Shown piece by piece: positions 20,582 through 33,860 of a stretch of 64,000 nucleotides of DNA (positions are counted from its first letter, which is position 1; every line of letters starts with the position of its first letter). Both the position numbers and the translations under genes were made by a program. A model generated the notes under the pieces. That model ran no database searches and was not told where the DNA came from. It saw nothing but the letters and a program-made list of their open reading frames with translations. This stretch comes from Polytrichum commune. Taxonomy: Eukaryota; Streptophyta; Polytrichopsida; Polytrichales; Polytrichaceae. The stretch spans positions 37,014,001 to 37,078,000 of the forward strand of contig OX485806.1 of assembly GCA_950295325.1 (NCBI GenBank), in the 5' to 3' direction.

Positions 20582-21525
20582 GACGTCCTTTAACTTGTTG
20601 CTTTCAATACTAGCCTACAAACTCAAGCAAAACTATAAAGTTGTATGTATATCATGCACGATTGCAATTGCTATATGTCGGTTGCAAACTAAGAGATACA
20701 ATGTGCTTTAATGGCGCTTTCTAAAACCAACATCATAGTATGTTCAATGTGGACATTGAAATCATGAGATCCATAGGTCTCATATCTCACATAGATACAT
20801 ACTAAGTTGAATTTGTACAACACAATCCAACCCATGAGAATGAGATATTCAACAACAATTGTGTTGAGCTATGAAAAATAACACGTCAAGGATATTAGGC
20901 GCTCAAAGTGTGTTGGATATTAAACGTTTAGAAAATTCCAAGCAAGGAAATAGATACGTTGGAAAATAGCGAGGAATTGAACACTAACAAATATGCAAGG
21001 CACTTGAACATCACCAAAGTTCTAGTCCCAAGCAAAGGATGCAAATTTTGAAAGAGCGCCTTGAAATCCTCTCATAACATTGTGCTAGTTGAAGGTTTGA
21101 TACTTTGCATGAGCCGATTCAATGATTGAGAAGCTTCTTTCCAAGCCGCCCTACATGTTGGTGTTCTTATTCACTTTAAGGTACACTTTGAGGTGCACCC
21201 CTAAAATGCATTGACTACATTGACTAGCCTTTTATTCAAGTGTCAAACTTCGTGCGTTGAAATTTGAAAGTGGATCGTTTAGTCAACCTTGATGATTATT
21301 TGGAAGAAGCATGGCCGAGGAATGGGGAACAATGACATCGAAGTCCAAGTCAACAAAGTGACATGACAAAATAAATTGTGATCAAACACCCAAAAAAAAA
21401 AATAATGCCAAAACAAGGTCCAAAATTCCTACTAAGAACTTTGAAACATTAGTGACATTGGCTTTGTTTTTAGTAACATGATGAAAACAATTGACTTTGT
21501 GGCTTGTTACTTTAGTTGAGCACTC
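20582..21525 (-). promoter_or_regulatory. Conserved upstream region of AP2 gene 1
   Basis: The stretch upstream of the ATG is similar to 30262-31290 and 39898-40470, and partly to 63658-64000. It includes the acceptor-like TTTGTAGGCTAGTATTGAAA and 'gttggatattaaacgttta'. Its preservation may reflect shared promoter/5'-intron function or only shared duplication history. Confidence 0.5.
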
Positions 21526-21547
21526 GGGGGGGGGGGGGGGGGGGGGG
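21526..21547. repeat. Poly(G) tract of 22
   Basis: An uninterrupted run of G, with a shorter C run at about 21861-21870. Potentially G-quadruplex forming and hard to sequence, so the length is uncertain. Confidence 0.85.
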
Positions 21548-23318
21548 CAGTGTGTTAAAAAGTTAAGGATATAGGTGCGAACAACCACTATTTTATAGGG
21601 GGGTATTACTTTCAATTTTTTTTTTTTTTTCACATGCTATCATTATGTAAACTTCTACTTTGGGTTAATAGAAAAATGGCTTGCCTTACTTATAATTCCA
21701 AATTACTTATTATTTCATACCCTATATTACTTTAAAGATGTCCAATGCCATTTTTGATACCCTATATTACTCTTAAGTCCAATTATAATTTTTTGCCCTC
21801 ATGTTTTTTAAATACCCTATCATTTGTTCGCACGTGTATTGCTACTCCAACCAATGACTACCCCCCCCCCCGAGGTTGAGCAATCCCTTTTAGAGGGTGA
21901 TTTAGGGGATCAATGAATGGGGAAGACTGGCAACTACATTGTTTTGTCTAATTACTGTGGGTTACCATTCGGGGTTACGCATTGCTATAATTTTTTACCG
22001 ACATTATCATTTATTACCAACTAAGTTATGTCACATTCTTTGGTGTTAGATACTATCTACTTATGTCATTTGGGTAAAAATGGATACTCTCATTAAATTG
22101 TTATAGCAATGTGTAACTCCAAATGGTACCCCACACTAATTAGACAAAATGATGTAGTTATAGATGAATTGGTTGAGTTTGACAATTAACGAGTTAAAGT
22201 TCAATACTTTGGGAAAATTACTAACCATATTAGGGTAATTTATACAATATATCTCAAATTAATAAATCGATACCTTAAGATGTGAACATGTAACCGGTTG
22301 GACTAGGATCTTGACTGATTATGCCCAAAATTCTCCCCAGACACTGTACGAGATTGCATAAGACGTGTGTAACAAAATGCTATAAATTGGCTCTTTAATA
22401 TAAGGCCATAATTACTTGGTAAGTATTTTGAAACACATGTAATTCAAGAGGTCCTTGATCTTAGATAAGAGTTTTCCTCTTGGCTTTTCATTTCCTTTAC
22501 AGATTACCAAGAAAGATTCAGTACTATGTATCTAGTGTCACACATTCACACTGTGACACATGTTAGTGTCACAAATCATGGGTTCGATAAACAACCCTGA
22601 ACGCTCTTTGCTTGGGGGGTGGCGGGGGCTAAAGCTGAATGGGCAGGCTCTCTCTTACTCAAGATGTTTAAACCGAATACTGTATTTAGTGTCCTATGAT
22701 ACTGTGTGTCATTGTGGTGGCTTTTCTAATGACACTTCTTATGAATTAGTTGACATGAGTAGTCAAGAATAATTGAAATGTGGATGAAATTCATGTCAAT
22801 TCTTGAAACAAAGTTTTGTATAATCTGCATCCCAAAAAATTGAAATGAAAATTTGCCATCTATTATAAAAATTTGGATTAAAAATCGCTTAGTAAGTGAC
22901 AACGTTGTAAATTGATAATGCCTCAAGAAATTTGTATCTCCAGCATAATTACTTGAAAGTAAAAAGAAATTGGAGTTGACTCCCTCTTGTGATATCTTCA
23001 CATCAAGAGTCTTCACTGTGTGGTTTACCTTAAGTTACCTCAAACGTTTTATTGTTACTTGTACATACATAACTTACAACTTGCTGCACACCTGATTTGT
23101 AGATAAAATTAAATCCACCTCAATTCTGTAAACAACAAAGGAACGTGGCTTTGCCACAAGAAGCTCTATCCCAAACTGGCATTTTGCATGTTTAAAACAA
23201 TTAGTGCTTAATATATGCCTATGTGATTATATGTTTCTATGATCATTTAACGTGATAAATTGAAAATTTCACTGACCTTCCACTGAGTTTTCAATGAGCT
23301 TCACTAAACCTTAATATA

Positions 23319-24586
23319 TGACATGCATTATCCCAGCCCTATTAACACTCAAAAATAATCCTCACAATGCTTCTATCCCATGATGTGAGAAACAATTAAC
23401 AAATCTTCAAACTCAACTTGTGAAAGCACTTTTGAGGGTAGTTAACTCTGACACTTCCCTTTAAGGTAGTAGTTTAAAATATACATGTATGTTTGTAGCA
23501 TGACTTCTGGTGATTACGTTACACACATTAAGGAGAAGTCAGTTTTATCTTCAAATCAGGTCATGTCTCAAAAGCACATTTTAAGTTCTGTGCTACTAGA
23601 ATTCCATCTCTGCAAATTCGAAAGGGCTGAGTAGTTGACATGCATTATCCAAGCCCTACTACCACTCAAAAGCAATCCCCACAATGCCTCTATCCCATGA
23701 TGTGAAAAACAATTAACAAAATTTCAAACTCAATTTGTGAAAGCACTTTTGAGGGTAGTTAACTCTGACACTTTCCTTTAAGGTAGTAGTTTAAAATATA
23801 CATGTATGTTTGTAGCATGACTTCTAGTGATTACGTTACACACATTAAGGTGAAGTCAGTTTTATCTTCAAATAAGGTCATCTCTCAAAAGCACATTTTA
23901 AGTTCTGTGCTACTAGAATTCCATCTCTGCATATTCAAAAGGGTTGAGTAGTTGACATGCATTATCCAAGCCCTACTACCACTCAAAAGCAATCCCCACA
24001 ATGCCTCTATCCCATAATGTGAAAAACAATTAACAAAATTTCAAACTCAATTTGTGAAAGCACTTTTGAGGGTAGTTAACTCTGACACTTTCCTTTAAGG
24101 TAGTAGTTTAAAATATACATGTATGTTTGTAGCATGACTTCTATTGATTACGTTACACAAATTAAGGTGAAGTCCGTTTTATCTTCAAGTCAGGTCATGT
24201 CTCAAAAACACATTTTAAGGTTTGTGCTACTAGAATTCCATCTCTGCAGATTCGAAAGGGCTGAGTAGTTGACATGCATTATCCAAGCCCTACTACCACT
24301 CAAAAGCAATCCCCACAATGCCTCTATCCCATGATGTGAAAAAAATTAACAAATCTTCAAACTCAACTTGTGAAAGCACTTTTGAGGGTAGTTAACTATG
24401 ACACTTCCCTTTAAGGTAGAAGTTTAAAATATACTTGTATGTTTGTAGCATGACTTCTGGTGATTACGTTACACAAATTAAGGTGAAGTCAGTTTTATCT
24501 TCAAGTCATGTCATGTCTCAAAAGCACGTTTTAAGGTTTGTGCTACTAGAATTCCACCTCTACAGATTAGTAAGAGTTGAGTAGTT
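23319..24586 (+). repeat. Four tandem copies of a 317-bp repeat
   Basis: Units begin TGACATGCATTATCC at 23319, 23636, 23953 and 24270, all exactly 317 bp apart, and are highly similar. The last ends near 24586. Single diverged versions occur near 31460-31612 and 62080-62220, so this is an expansion of a sequence belonging to the segmental unit. No ORF runs through it. Confidence 0.93.
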
Positions 24587-25296
24587 GCCTGCACATCTTT
24601 GAATTCGCAAACCAGGCTATTTAAATGAGAATTGTCTTTCACGAGAACCATAGCATGTGCTACAAATGCATTGTTATCTAAGAGTAGGTCCCATCTGTAT
24701 AACATTAACTTTTTTACTGTCTTCTAAACCAGGTTTAAATATGAGTGAAGCCAACGTCCTAAGCTTTCATTTAATGCTTTCTGTTTGTACACGGTACAGT
24801 AAAATGTTTGAGGTAACTCAAGGTAAACCACATGGTGAAGATTCTCAATGTGAAAAAATATCAAAGGTGGGAGTCAGTCCCAAAATTCCAGTTTTAAGTG
24901 ATTTTGCTGGACTTGCAAATTCCTTTGCAGGGAAGTGCCCTCATATACATAGAAACAAAAGGGCTAACACTTCAGCACATTCCTTATGGGATAGAAGGAA
25001 ACACTCCAAAAAAGAAAAGAAAAAAATACACACGAAGATCCAATATCAGCTGGAACGGACATAGAGAAACCAACTTTGTAGCACAAGAATTGACCCTTAA
25101 CTTTGTGGAGAATATTGTGGTTTCATCTCAAAAGTAAGCTTTCTGAAGCTCAATTTTTATTGTTCCTAAAAGGAGAGTTGTTGCTAATGATTTTAAGATC
25201 ACATCAATACGGTAGGAATATTTAGTAAATTTCATCAAATTTTTATGATTGATTAAAATCATTAAACTTCAAGAACTTGTGTTGAATATACGTAAT
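24587..25296. other. Between repeats, no recognised gene
   Basis: An open frame of 135 codons on the plus strand near 24657-25064 ends in a Lys-rich tail. It has no recognisable domain, and I would not call it a gene. Confidence 0.4.
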
Positions 25297-25303
25297 AAAT
25301 TTA

Positions 25304-26362
25304 GGGGATTGCTATTTCCACACCTTTTTTGGCTAGATTCACACCTTTTTGCCGGTTCGGTTGCCGTGTCACTGAGGCGCTATATATGAGATTCTTCATG
25401 GTGCATCCCGACCGTTGATCCACCAAGGCCCATCCAAGGGCCTCAATGATCCTAGGTGGCGGTGGGGTGGGGGGCGGGGGTGGTGCTTGCCACCAAGGCG
25501 GAGTGGGGCCGTGGGCCTCATGTCTTTTTTGGGGAGGCCGGATTTAGGGTGGTGTCGGGCCTAGTGGCTAGGCGGGCCCAGTGGCTAGGCCTACTTATTA
25601 TATAACTAGTTGGTTACCCTAACTCTACTTACTAAATAACTAGTTGGTTACCCTTACTCTACTTACTAAATGACTAGTTGGTTACCCTTACTCTACTTAC
25701 TAAATGACTAGTTGGTTACCCTTACTCTACTTACTAAATAACTAGTTGGTTACCCTTACTCTACTTAAGGTCACTCTTCTTAATTGGACATGTATATTTG
25801 AGTGGTATATGTGCAAGTCTTGAAGTTAGGTATGGACACCTATATGATCATTATTGACACCATAATCTTCACTTTGATAATGACTAAGATATTCATATGA
25901 GCTCCTAAATTTTGATTTGGATTTGCTAACCATCTCGTACTAACCTACTTGTTTCATATCATGCCATAAGTAGAGTAAGGCTAACCAACTAGTTATTTAG
26001 TAAGTAGAGTAAGGCTAACCAACTAGTCATTTAGTAAGTAGAGTAAGGGTAACTAACTAGTTATATAATAAGTAGGCCTAGCCACTGGGCCCGCCTAGCC
26101 ACTAGGCCCGACACCACCCTAAATCCGGCCTTCCCAAAAAAGACATGAGGCCCACGGCCCCACTCCGCCTTGGTGGCAAGCACCACCCCCGCCCCCCACC
26201 CCACCGCCACCTAGGATCATTGAGGCCATTGGATGGGCCTTGGTGGATCAACGGTCCGGATGCACCATGAAGAATCTCATATATAGCGCCTCAGTGACAC
26301 GGCAACCGAACCGGCAAAAATGTGTGAATCTAGCCAAAAAAGGTGTGGAAATAGCAATCCCC
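25304..26362. mobile_element. Foldback element with about 0.4-kb inverted arms
   Basis: The left arm 25304-25767 is the inverted complement of the right arm 25969-26362, starting GGGGATTGCTATTTCC and ending with its complement. A 201-bp loop separates them. The left arm holds five 35-bp units (ACTAGTTGGTTACCC core) and the right arm three, which accounts for the 70-bp length difference. Outer parts are GC-rich. Symmetry continues a few bases beyond (AAATTTA/TGAATTT), so I cannot assign a target duplication. No coding capacity. Confidence 0.88.
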
Positions 26363-26777
26363 TGAATTTATAGTCCAAAATTTTAAGACTGTATCAAGAA
26401 TGATACACACTTTGAGGTAAGAAAAAGAGCCCATAGAAAATTGACAATTTTCAATCAAAATAATATGAAGTTATTATGTATAGAAATATATATAGAAAGG
26501 AAAACATTAGTTCACTCTTGACTTTAATTCTTGTGAAGAACCATCTTTTCATATTAGAATGGGATCATTGCCATTGACAATGAAATTTCATGATGAACAC
26601 AATGATACGTATTGTGACCTTCCTAGCACCTTCCTTCATAAGCCCAAAACGGGCCTCTCATAAAGTTTTGGGTTGAATACACTAGTGTAGGAGTTGTCAG
26701 TAGGATAGACCTTGCCCATCTGATACGCAACTGTAATTGTTGACACCATTTGAGTGAAGCTTGTTGGGGGTTTTTAT

Positions 26778-26794
26778 CCCCCCCCCCCCCCCCC
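26778..26794. repeat. Poly(C) tract of 17
   Basis: Uninterrupted run; a paralogous site at about 62731-62740 has only a short CT/C-rich stretch. Confidence 0.85.
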
Positions 26795-26929
26795 TTGCAT
26801 GTCAAATCCCTTGTTTGATCGAGATGTTCCTTATACTTTTGGAACACCCTTGAAAATAGCTTTCCAACAACGATTTAATTACCCAAACAAGATATAATCT
26901 TGATTGTAGACACTTTCACATGGCTAAGA

Positions 26930-27536
26930 ACAATTCCAATGCAGCTTTCATGAGATTGATGTTTGGAGTTATCAAAAACTCATATACAAGGGCATAATGA
27001 TGCATTAACACCTCCATCAAACAACACATATAAAACCTTACCCCAAAACATAGAATAACTTATTTATAGGTAAAATTGTTAAACTTGGTAATTATTAGTA
27101 AATTTGAAGAACCTTTCAAATCTTAATAGATATTTAGGGGTAAGTTTGACATAATTGATCTTGTTCCACCAAAAAAAAATGAACTCGTCTATCTTGTCAA
27201 CTTAGAGTCAATAACCTCAAGTCGATATAATAAGTGATTTCCTTCAAATGTACATCATGTTGAATGCCGGGAAGTGATGCCCTCAAGGATACATATAGCT
27301 TACAAATGTGACCCTTATCATCTAAGAAACATTTCCTCCCATAAATGAATCCTTGTATTCTACATACAATCTAGAACGATGAATGTGAAAGGGCACATAT
27401 ATGTTTGACGCAATAATACAACCTCATAAATATATACATTTTCCAAACACACACACACAAGCCTTTATATAAAATATTACAAGAGCCTATTTGCACGATA
27501 CCTTCAATAAATGTTTGGAGTAGACATGACAAGATG
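26930..27536 (+). repeat. Segmental-duplication block, unit 2
   Basis: Counterpart of 17460-18068 (unit 1), carrying 'gcagctttcatgagattgatgtttgga' in order with the later landmarks. It is interrupted at 27536 by the insertion below and resumes at 28911. Confidence 0.75.
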
Positions 27537-28910
27537 TAGTGTTCAAGATTGAAACCCTCATATGAGTTTCATTTTGAAGGACTCTCAAATTACAACCATT
27601 CAGTTGAAGGGTTGTTTCAAATCCAAGACGTCAATCCAAGAATATAGATATGAAATACAAAACTCATATTAAACTTGTGCATGAATTATATTCTAGAGCA
27701 CAGCATGCAGCCCTGTGTTCACTCATCAAAAATGTAGCCATGAATGTTAAGAACTATGTCGACATGTAGCGGGTGCTGTTGCCGAAACAAAAGGTCACAT
27801 GATCTGAACCCTAATTCGATTGCAACTACCTTCTCCAGTCCAGCTTGGGGAGCTGAAGAGACATGGAGCAGGTGCACTTCTATTACCAGACCAAGCCCGA
27901 CTCTGCGATGACCTGCAACTAAGAGATAAAAATTGTCGAGCTCCCCCTCAGATAAAACCACTTGAATGACGCGAAGAGATACAAAAACGGATCTGTTCCA
28001 CTCAAATCTTTAGAGGCGATTACCTGTGAGAAAGTGATGCAGTAAAACTTCGACCTCAGCATGATAAATAACAACAAAACTATTCGAAAATGGCCGAATA
28101 CCATGGGAGCCAATCTGTTGCATGATACCAGCATGACAATCAAGCTCTATCTCGAATCAATGCAAGATGACTAGATCCAAGAAGAAGTTTCGATTTCACA
28201 TCTGAAACTCCATCAAATGTGAGGTCACATTGAACCTGACATGCGATCCGAGTCCATCACTAACCTCCGCATGCACAATCGATCCCCAAAAACCTCCCAA
28301 ACAAAACAAAAAAATTGTAACAATGTGCAGATGTGCTACAAGCTCATCACCACCTGATTGAATGCCTTCGGAGATGTGGCCACCGCCTCTTTCAATCCTC
28401 ACCAGATCAAATTTCTGGCACCACATTCCCACAGCTCTCCAAGCTTTAATTCCAAACACAAAAATTCCCAAAAGCTTGCAGACAAATTTCACCAAATCAC
28501 GAAATCCAACCCAACCCAACCCAACCCAATGTCAGAGGGTCAGAGAGATCGGTGTGTGCACATCAATGAGTGCTCAGGTGCCACTTCCAGCAGAGGCCAG
28601 ATCTCAGCCGTCCGATCTAAATCCAGCGTGCTAACTGCCCTCATTCACTCATCTGGGTCAACCTGGGCCATCGATCAGCAAAGGTTCATTATAGAATGAT
28701 TTTATAAATTAATTATCCCACTTGCCATTCTATTCAAGTTGACATTGTATCAACTTGAACAGTGCTTGAGAGGCACACAATACTCAACATTTCAAGTGAC
28801 GTCTTCATTTTCAATTTGGGGTTGTGTTTTGAAGTGTTGCTTTGAGAGAGATATATTTTGAAGAGCCAAATCATGTTTGAAAGGCATTCAAGACTTCAAT
28901 TTGGAACACT
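27537..28910. mobile_element. Mutator-like insertion, possibly carrying captured sequence
   Basis: Unit 1 has the uninterrupted site (GACAAGATGCCAAG). Here GACAAGATG (27528-27536) and GAGAAGATG (28911-28919) flank a 1,374-bp insert, a 9-bp duplication with one mismatch, the size typical of Mutator elements. Ends are TAGTGTTCAAGATTGAA and the complement of AGTGTTCCAAATTGAA, imperfect inverted repeats. The interior is richer in GC than its surroundings and has minus-strand open frames (27719-28143 and 28196-28519) without recognised domains. That pattern would fit a Pack-MULE, but the source gene is unknown. Confidence 0.65.
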
Positions 28911-29136
28911 GAGAAGATGCCAAGTTTGTAGAAGCTCTCAAAAGCCAAATTACCACATCTACAACAATGTAATATACACCAATAAGAAGATGAAATATGC
29001 AACCGAATTTATTGTGTACCTCCAAGTAATGTCTTTGACCCAATCAAGTCACTATTCCATCCCAATAATTTTTACATTGTCTCCTTCCACTTCTACAATA
29101 AGAAGCTCATGAGCTTGTTTATCATACACCTTGTTT

Positions 29137-30261
29137 CTAGGATGAGCCCATCTTTTGCAGAGGACAATATGTATCATCCATGCTCGGCAAATCACTTGCA
29201 AACATGAAATATGATTTGTTTCCATTCTCAACCACTCCAAAACCTTTGTTGCAGGTACTTACTTCTCGAGGAGCTTCGTCCATAGCTTCAACTGGTGGAT
29301 ATTTCTTCAAGGTCATTGGCATTGCCCTTTCTTGAGCATAAGGTTTCCCCAAGGAAACTGTATGAGTGCTCAAAGGCATGGACAAAGACGTTGAAATACC
29401 AAATGAGTTGCCTATTTCATTTCTTTGATCACTTGTCATGACAAACCACATGGTGGAGTTTGAGACGTGCTTACTAGAGTCCTCAAAATTGAGAGTTGTT
29501 TTCTTTCTGTATCGAATGACGGCAACGTCAAATGCTTGAGCAGCTTCCTCTGGAGTGTCAAAGTTACCAATCCACATCTTCTTTTTGGTCTTCTTTTCGG
29601 AGATCTTGATTTCAGCAACCCAAGGATGTTTGCGTTCCGGACGCCAACGTACGCCTTTGTAGCGTGGGATGACTACACCTATAAGTTGCTCCAATTCTCG
29701 AGTCATTGTTCGTGTCATTGTCCTTTCCAACCTCCAAGCTCTTCCACATTTCGGAAGAAAAAATTGTGTTGCACGAAGATCATAGCATTCAACTACTTTC
29801 AAAAGATGTGTAGGCTCTCTTTGTTCAAGCAACAAAGAAGAAATAGTATTTATTGGAGTCTTTGACAATACTTTAGTATACTCAAAAAATGCAAGTATGG
29901 ATTGGGAGGGCTCTGTACCAAAAGATTGTATTGAGAATTCCAAAAAACCACGTTCACTCAATGTACTAGAATCCATTACCATACAATGTTGCGGTGTTGT
30001 TGTTGGATTCGTGATATTATAATATGGTGGCGCACTTGGATTTGACAAATATGAGATTGAAACTCCCGACTCATTGATAGTCTTTGTGTGCGAATCCATG
30101 CACTGTTGAAGCACTTTGGGAGAAAAAGATGATACAATGTTTTGTGGACACCAAATAGAACTACTTTTGATCAAATAATCATCCCATTGACCATGTACCT
30201 CATACTTGTGAGAACCATTTTCAAGTGTGGAATATTGACATGTTGCTTTGGTGAACTTCAT
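29137..30261 (-). CDS. AP2/ERF-type protein, paralog 2
   Basis: 374 aa, intact, with the full AP2 domain (YKGVRWRPER through MWIGNFDTPEEAAQAFDVA). Relative to paralog 1 it lacks about 28 residues between the AP2 domain and the C-terminal block, joining ERAMP to MTLKKYPP. The deleted part holds CALVNEDCKM and IDIQPNSKD in paralog 1. The N-terminal module and NKSYFMFASDLP are retained. It lies in the same orientation as its paralogs, about 9.7 kb from each, with the same acceptor-like TAG upstream of the ATG. Likely a nuclear DNA-binding regulator. Confidence 0.87.
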   Translation of the reverse strand: MKFTKATCQYSTLENGSHKYEVHGQWDDYLIKSSSIWCPQNIVSSFSPKVLQQCMDSHTKTINESGVSISYLSNPSAPPYYNITNPTTTPQHCMVMDSSTLSERGFLEFSIQSFGTEPSQSILAFFEYTKVLSKTPINTISSLLLEQREPTHLLKVVECYDLRATQFFLPKCGRAWRLERTMTRTMTRELEQLIGVVIPRYKGVRWRPERKHPWVAEIKISEKKTKKKMWIGNFDTPEEAAQAFDVAVIRYRKKTTLNFEDSSKHVSNSTMWFVMTSDQRNEIGNSFGISTSLSMPLSTHTVSLGKPYAQERAMPMTLKKYPPVEAMDEAPREVSTCNKGFGVVENGNKSYFMFASDLPSMDDTYCPLQKMGSS

Positions 30262-32122
30262 GATGTCTTTTAACTTGTTACTTTCAATACTAGCCTACAA
30301 AATCAAGCAAAACTACAAAGTTGTATGCATATCATGCATGATTGCAATTGCTATATGTCGGTCGCACACTAAGAGATACTTCCTTAATGGCGCTTTCTAA
30401 AACCAACATCATGGTATGTTCATAGTGGACATTGAAATTACGAGATCCATAGGTCTCATATCTTCTTATTTTGTCTCGCCTTCGTTTGACAAAGACTCAC
30501 ATAAATGCATACAAAGTTGAATATGTACAACACAGTCCAACCCATGACAATGAGATATTGAAGACCAAGTATGTTGAGGTAAGAAACATAAAACCTCAAG
30601 GATATTAGATGCTCAAAGTGTGTTGGATATTAAACGTTTAGAAAATTGCAAGCAAGGAAATAGATTCTTTGGACAATAGCGAGGAATTGAAGACTAACAA
30701 ATATGCGAAGCACTTGAACATGACCAAAGTTCTTGATCCAAGGAAAGGATGCAATTTTAGAAAGAGTATCTTGAAATCCTCTCAGGACAGTGTGGCTAGT
30801 TGAAGGTTTGATACATTGCATGAGTTGTTTTAGTGATGGAAAAGCTTCTTTTCAAGCCACCCCACATGTTGGTGTTCCTTTGTAATGTAATATGGGTTGA
30901 TCTTTTCGTTCACTTTAAGGTGTATGCACTTTGAAGTGGACCCCCAAAATGCATTGACTAAATTGACTTGCACTTTATCTGATTTTCGAACATCGTGCAA
31001 AGAAAGTTGGAAGTACAAAGTTCAGTCAATCTTGATGAGTAATACGGAAGAAGCATGACCAAGGCAGGGGGACATGGACATCTAAATCCAAGTGAATCGA
31101 TGAAAATGACAAAATAAAATATAATAATGATCATACTTAGACCATAAAATCAAAATCATTATTATTATGAAATTGGAGCATTAGTTCTATTGCCTTTGCT
31201 TTTAATAGAAGGTTGAAAACATTTTGCTTATGGCTTGTTACTTTAGTTGGGGCAAACTCTTTGAGAAGGTGGTGTAGGGGATTGCTTAACACTTCTGTAG
31301 AACAAAATGTTGAGGTCATTAATTAGCTCTTTAAAATAAGGCTGCTTCAAATTAATTATCTCTTTCAACATTTTACTGTTAGTACTCATACATACAGAAC
31401 TTGAAACTTGGCCAACACCTGATTTGTAGATAAGACCCAATTCACCTCAATTTCTGTGATTAATAAAACTTGAGACTCAACTTGAGTGAAGACTTCAGAG
31501 GGTGAATACCTCTAAGACATACTTTAAGGCAATAGTTTAAAATATGTAGGTTCGTACCATGTCTTGAGGATTGCATAAATTAAGATGAACTTCATTTTCT
31601 CTTCAAAACAGGTACCGTAGGTTCATGGCTGGTTCGACACATGTTAGCCAAATAATTAATTAAAGTGGAAAAATTGCATTCGGCTAAAAAAATATTAAAA
31701 AAATAAAATTTCAACTTTTGCTACAGTTTATTTTTAAATCAGCTATAAGTAAGAATGTACATGTGAAATTTATTCAATTATTACAAATGAATGTTTTCTC
31801 ATTCTCAAAAATATTCAAATGCCTTAAAATTTGATGTTTCTAACCTAAATTGCAGAAGAGGTGACGGCTTAGTTGAACTTAACCTAAACCTACTTACCCT
31901 AATCAGGGTTTGAGGCTCCTTTGAACACTCTTTTCATGTGTTTGAGCTTTGAAGTGTGTTTGGTGAAATTTTGAGTGTTCCCGTTGCTTTGCTTGTTTGA
32001 GCTTTTAGTTCAAGTCAAAATGACAAAGTCAAAGACTTTGAGTAGTATTAATTTTCATGTCACTTTCCAAAGAAGAGATGCAACAGTGAGTGGCACCTGA
32101 TTTTGAGACTCTAAAGACTAAG

Positions 32123-33860
32123 ATGGATGAGGAAGCGGCTTTGCAAGTAGAAGTGGTGAAGCGTCCAGTTGGAAGGCCACGAGGCACATTGGAGGCAATG
32201 TTGTTGACTCCTAAAGTGGAAGAAGAGGAGCCAACTTCTAAAAAACTCAAGGTTAGGGGTCATTACACTAATTGGTTTGAGCCTTCTCTTTGGGATCCCA
32301 TTTATGTTGCTGTTACAAAACATAGAAACATCAACAATACATGCAAGTACTTGAAGATGATGTACAAGAAACCGGGAGAGAGCTATGACACTTACGAGAA
32401 GCTTGCTAGAAGCAGTATGTATGAATGGTTCGCATCTACATGAGAACTCAAAGATGCTTACAAGAAGTGTGTAGATGAAGGATCTTCCCATTTCCATGGA
32501 GGAAAACAATATTGTTTTATTCTATCCAATCATCAAGAATTAAAGGAAGCTATCATTGAGATGCTACATGCACATAGGAAGGCGGGACAACCTTTCTATG
32601 CAAGATCAATCCGCAATCTCATCATCCCCTTTATTCAAAAGAGGGCTCCAGATCTACTTGTTCAAGAAAGCTCAACTTTATTCAAGGTATCACTTAGTTG
32701 GTTGAGGGCGTTTGCTAGAAACGAGTTAAATTGGTCTTTTAGAAAAGCTACTACAGCAACAAGCAAATTACCAAAAGATTGGGAGCTACAAGGTTTGAGG
32801 ATGACCCAACGGATAGCCTACTTGGTTAAGTGCTACAATGTCCCATGTGAGCTAGTGGTAAACACATATCAGACCGGACTCCATCTTGTTCCAACATATG
32901 GAACAAAAACTTGGGAAGAGAAATGATCTAAACATGTGGCTGTGATTGGAATTGAAGACAAAAAAACAAATTACAGTAGCGGTTTCATCTTCATTATCGG
33001 GTAACATCTTACATTTTCAAGTCATTTTCATAGGAACAACAAGTAGGAGTTTACCTCCTATGAACCTAGGTCAGAAAACATGTGAAGAAGCTAGGTGACA
33101 CATCATACACACTAGCAACCATTAGTCCAATCTTGACTCTTGCAAGGCATTTGTTGAAGAGATACTTCAACCCTACAGACTTAAACAAATAGAGATTGTT
33201 AGACTCCCCATCCATACTCCTCTTATTTGGTTGATTGACTGTTGGTCCGTTCATACCTCTACAACGTTTTTTACATGGTTGAAATTGACTCATCCCTTAG
33301 TGAAAACAATATTTGTTTCTGCCAACTGCACAAGTGTTTTACAGCCAGCAGATGTTATCCTCCAACGACCTTTCAAGCATACCTTTCGGAACCAATACGA
33401 CAAATGGAGCATGAATCAAATATCTCAACAATTAGATTCAGAGGAGGAAGAAAACATCAAGCTCGATTCTAAACTAAGCGTTTTAAAACCTCTCATATAT
33501 TCATGATTGTAGGAGGCTTGACTTAGCATTTACAAAAAATGAATGGTACAAATTGGATGGGAACAATGTGACATTGTTAAAGCTTTTCAACATGATTTTC
33601 AAGAGGTTACCTTGTGCGCAAATTTATCAACACTACTTTTCAAGGAGGAAACAACTCAAATAGAAGAAGTTACAAACAAGGACGACATAATAGAAGACAT
33701 GGAGCCGGATACTTGCATTACAAGAATCATGCAAGAGTCATTAGAAAGGGCAACTAAGATCAGCCGTTTACATGGAGCTCGAGTTTCATCTCTAAAGGAC
33801 GCAGCTAGAAAAAAATATGTTCAATCTGCACAAAAAGGTAAATCTTTTGGACGGTTCTGA
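32123..33860 (+). pseudogene. pogo-like transposase, broken by stops and frameshifts
   Basis: Starts MDEEAALQVEVVKRP, with an AT-hook-like RPVGRPRG, then an N-terminal helix-turn-helix region (NNTCKYLKMMYKKPGESYDTYE), a TGA at 32441-32443, and a CENP-B/Tigger-like block (HAHRKAGQPFYARSIRNLI, SLSWLRAFARNELNWSFR). A TGA at 32924-32926 and a frameshift follow. Beyond them, IDCWSVHTS and ANCTSVLQPADVILQRPFK are typical of the DDE_1 catalytic core. A C-terminal stretch ends near 33860, and Pro/Gln-rich remnants may reach 34240. The enzyme would cut and paste the surrounding element; this copy cannot. Confidence 0.8.
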
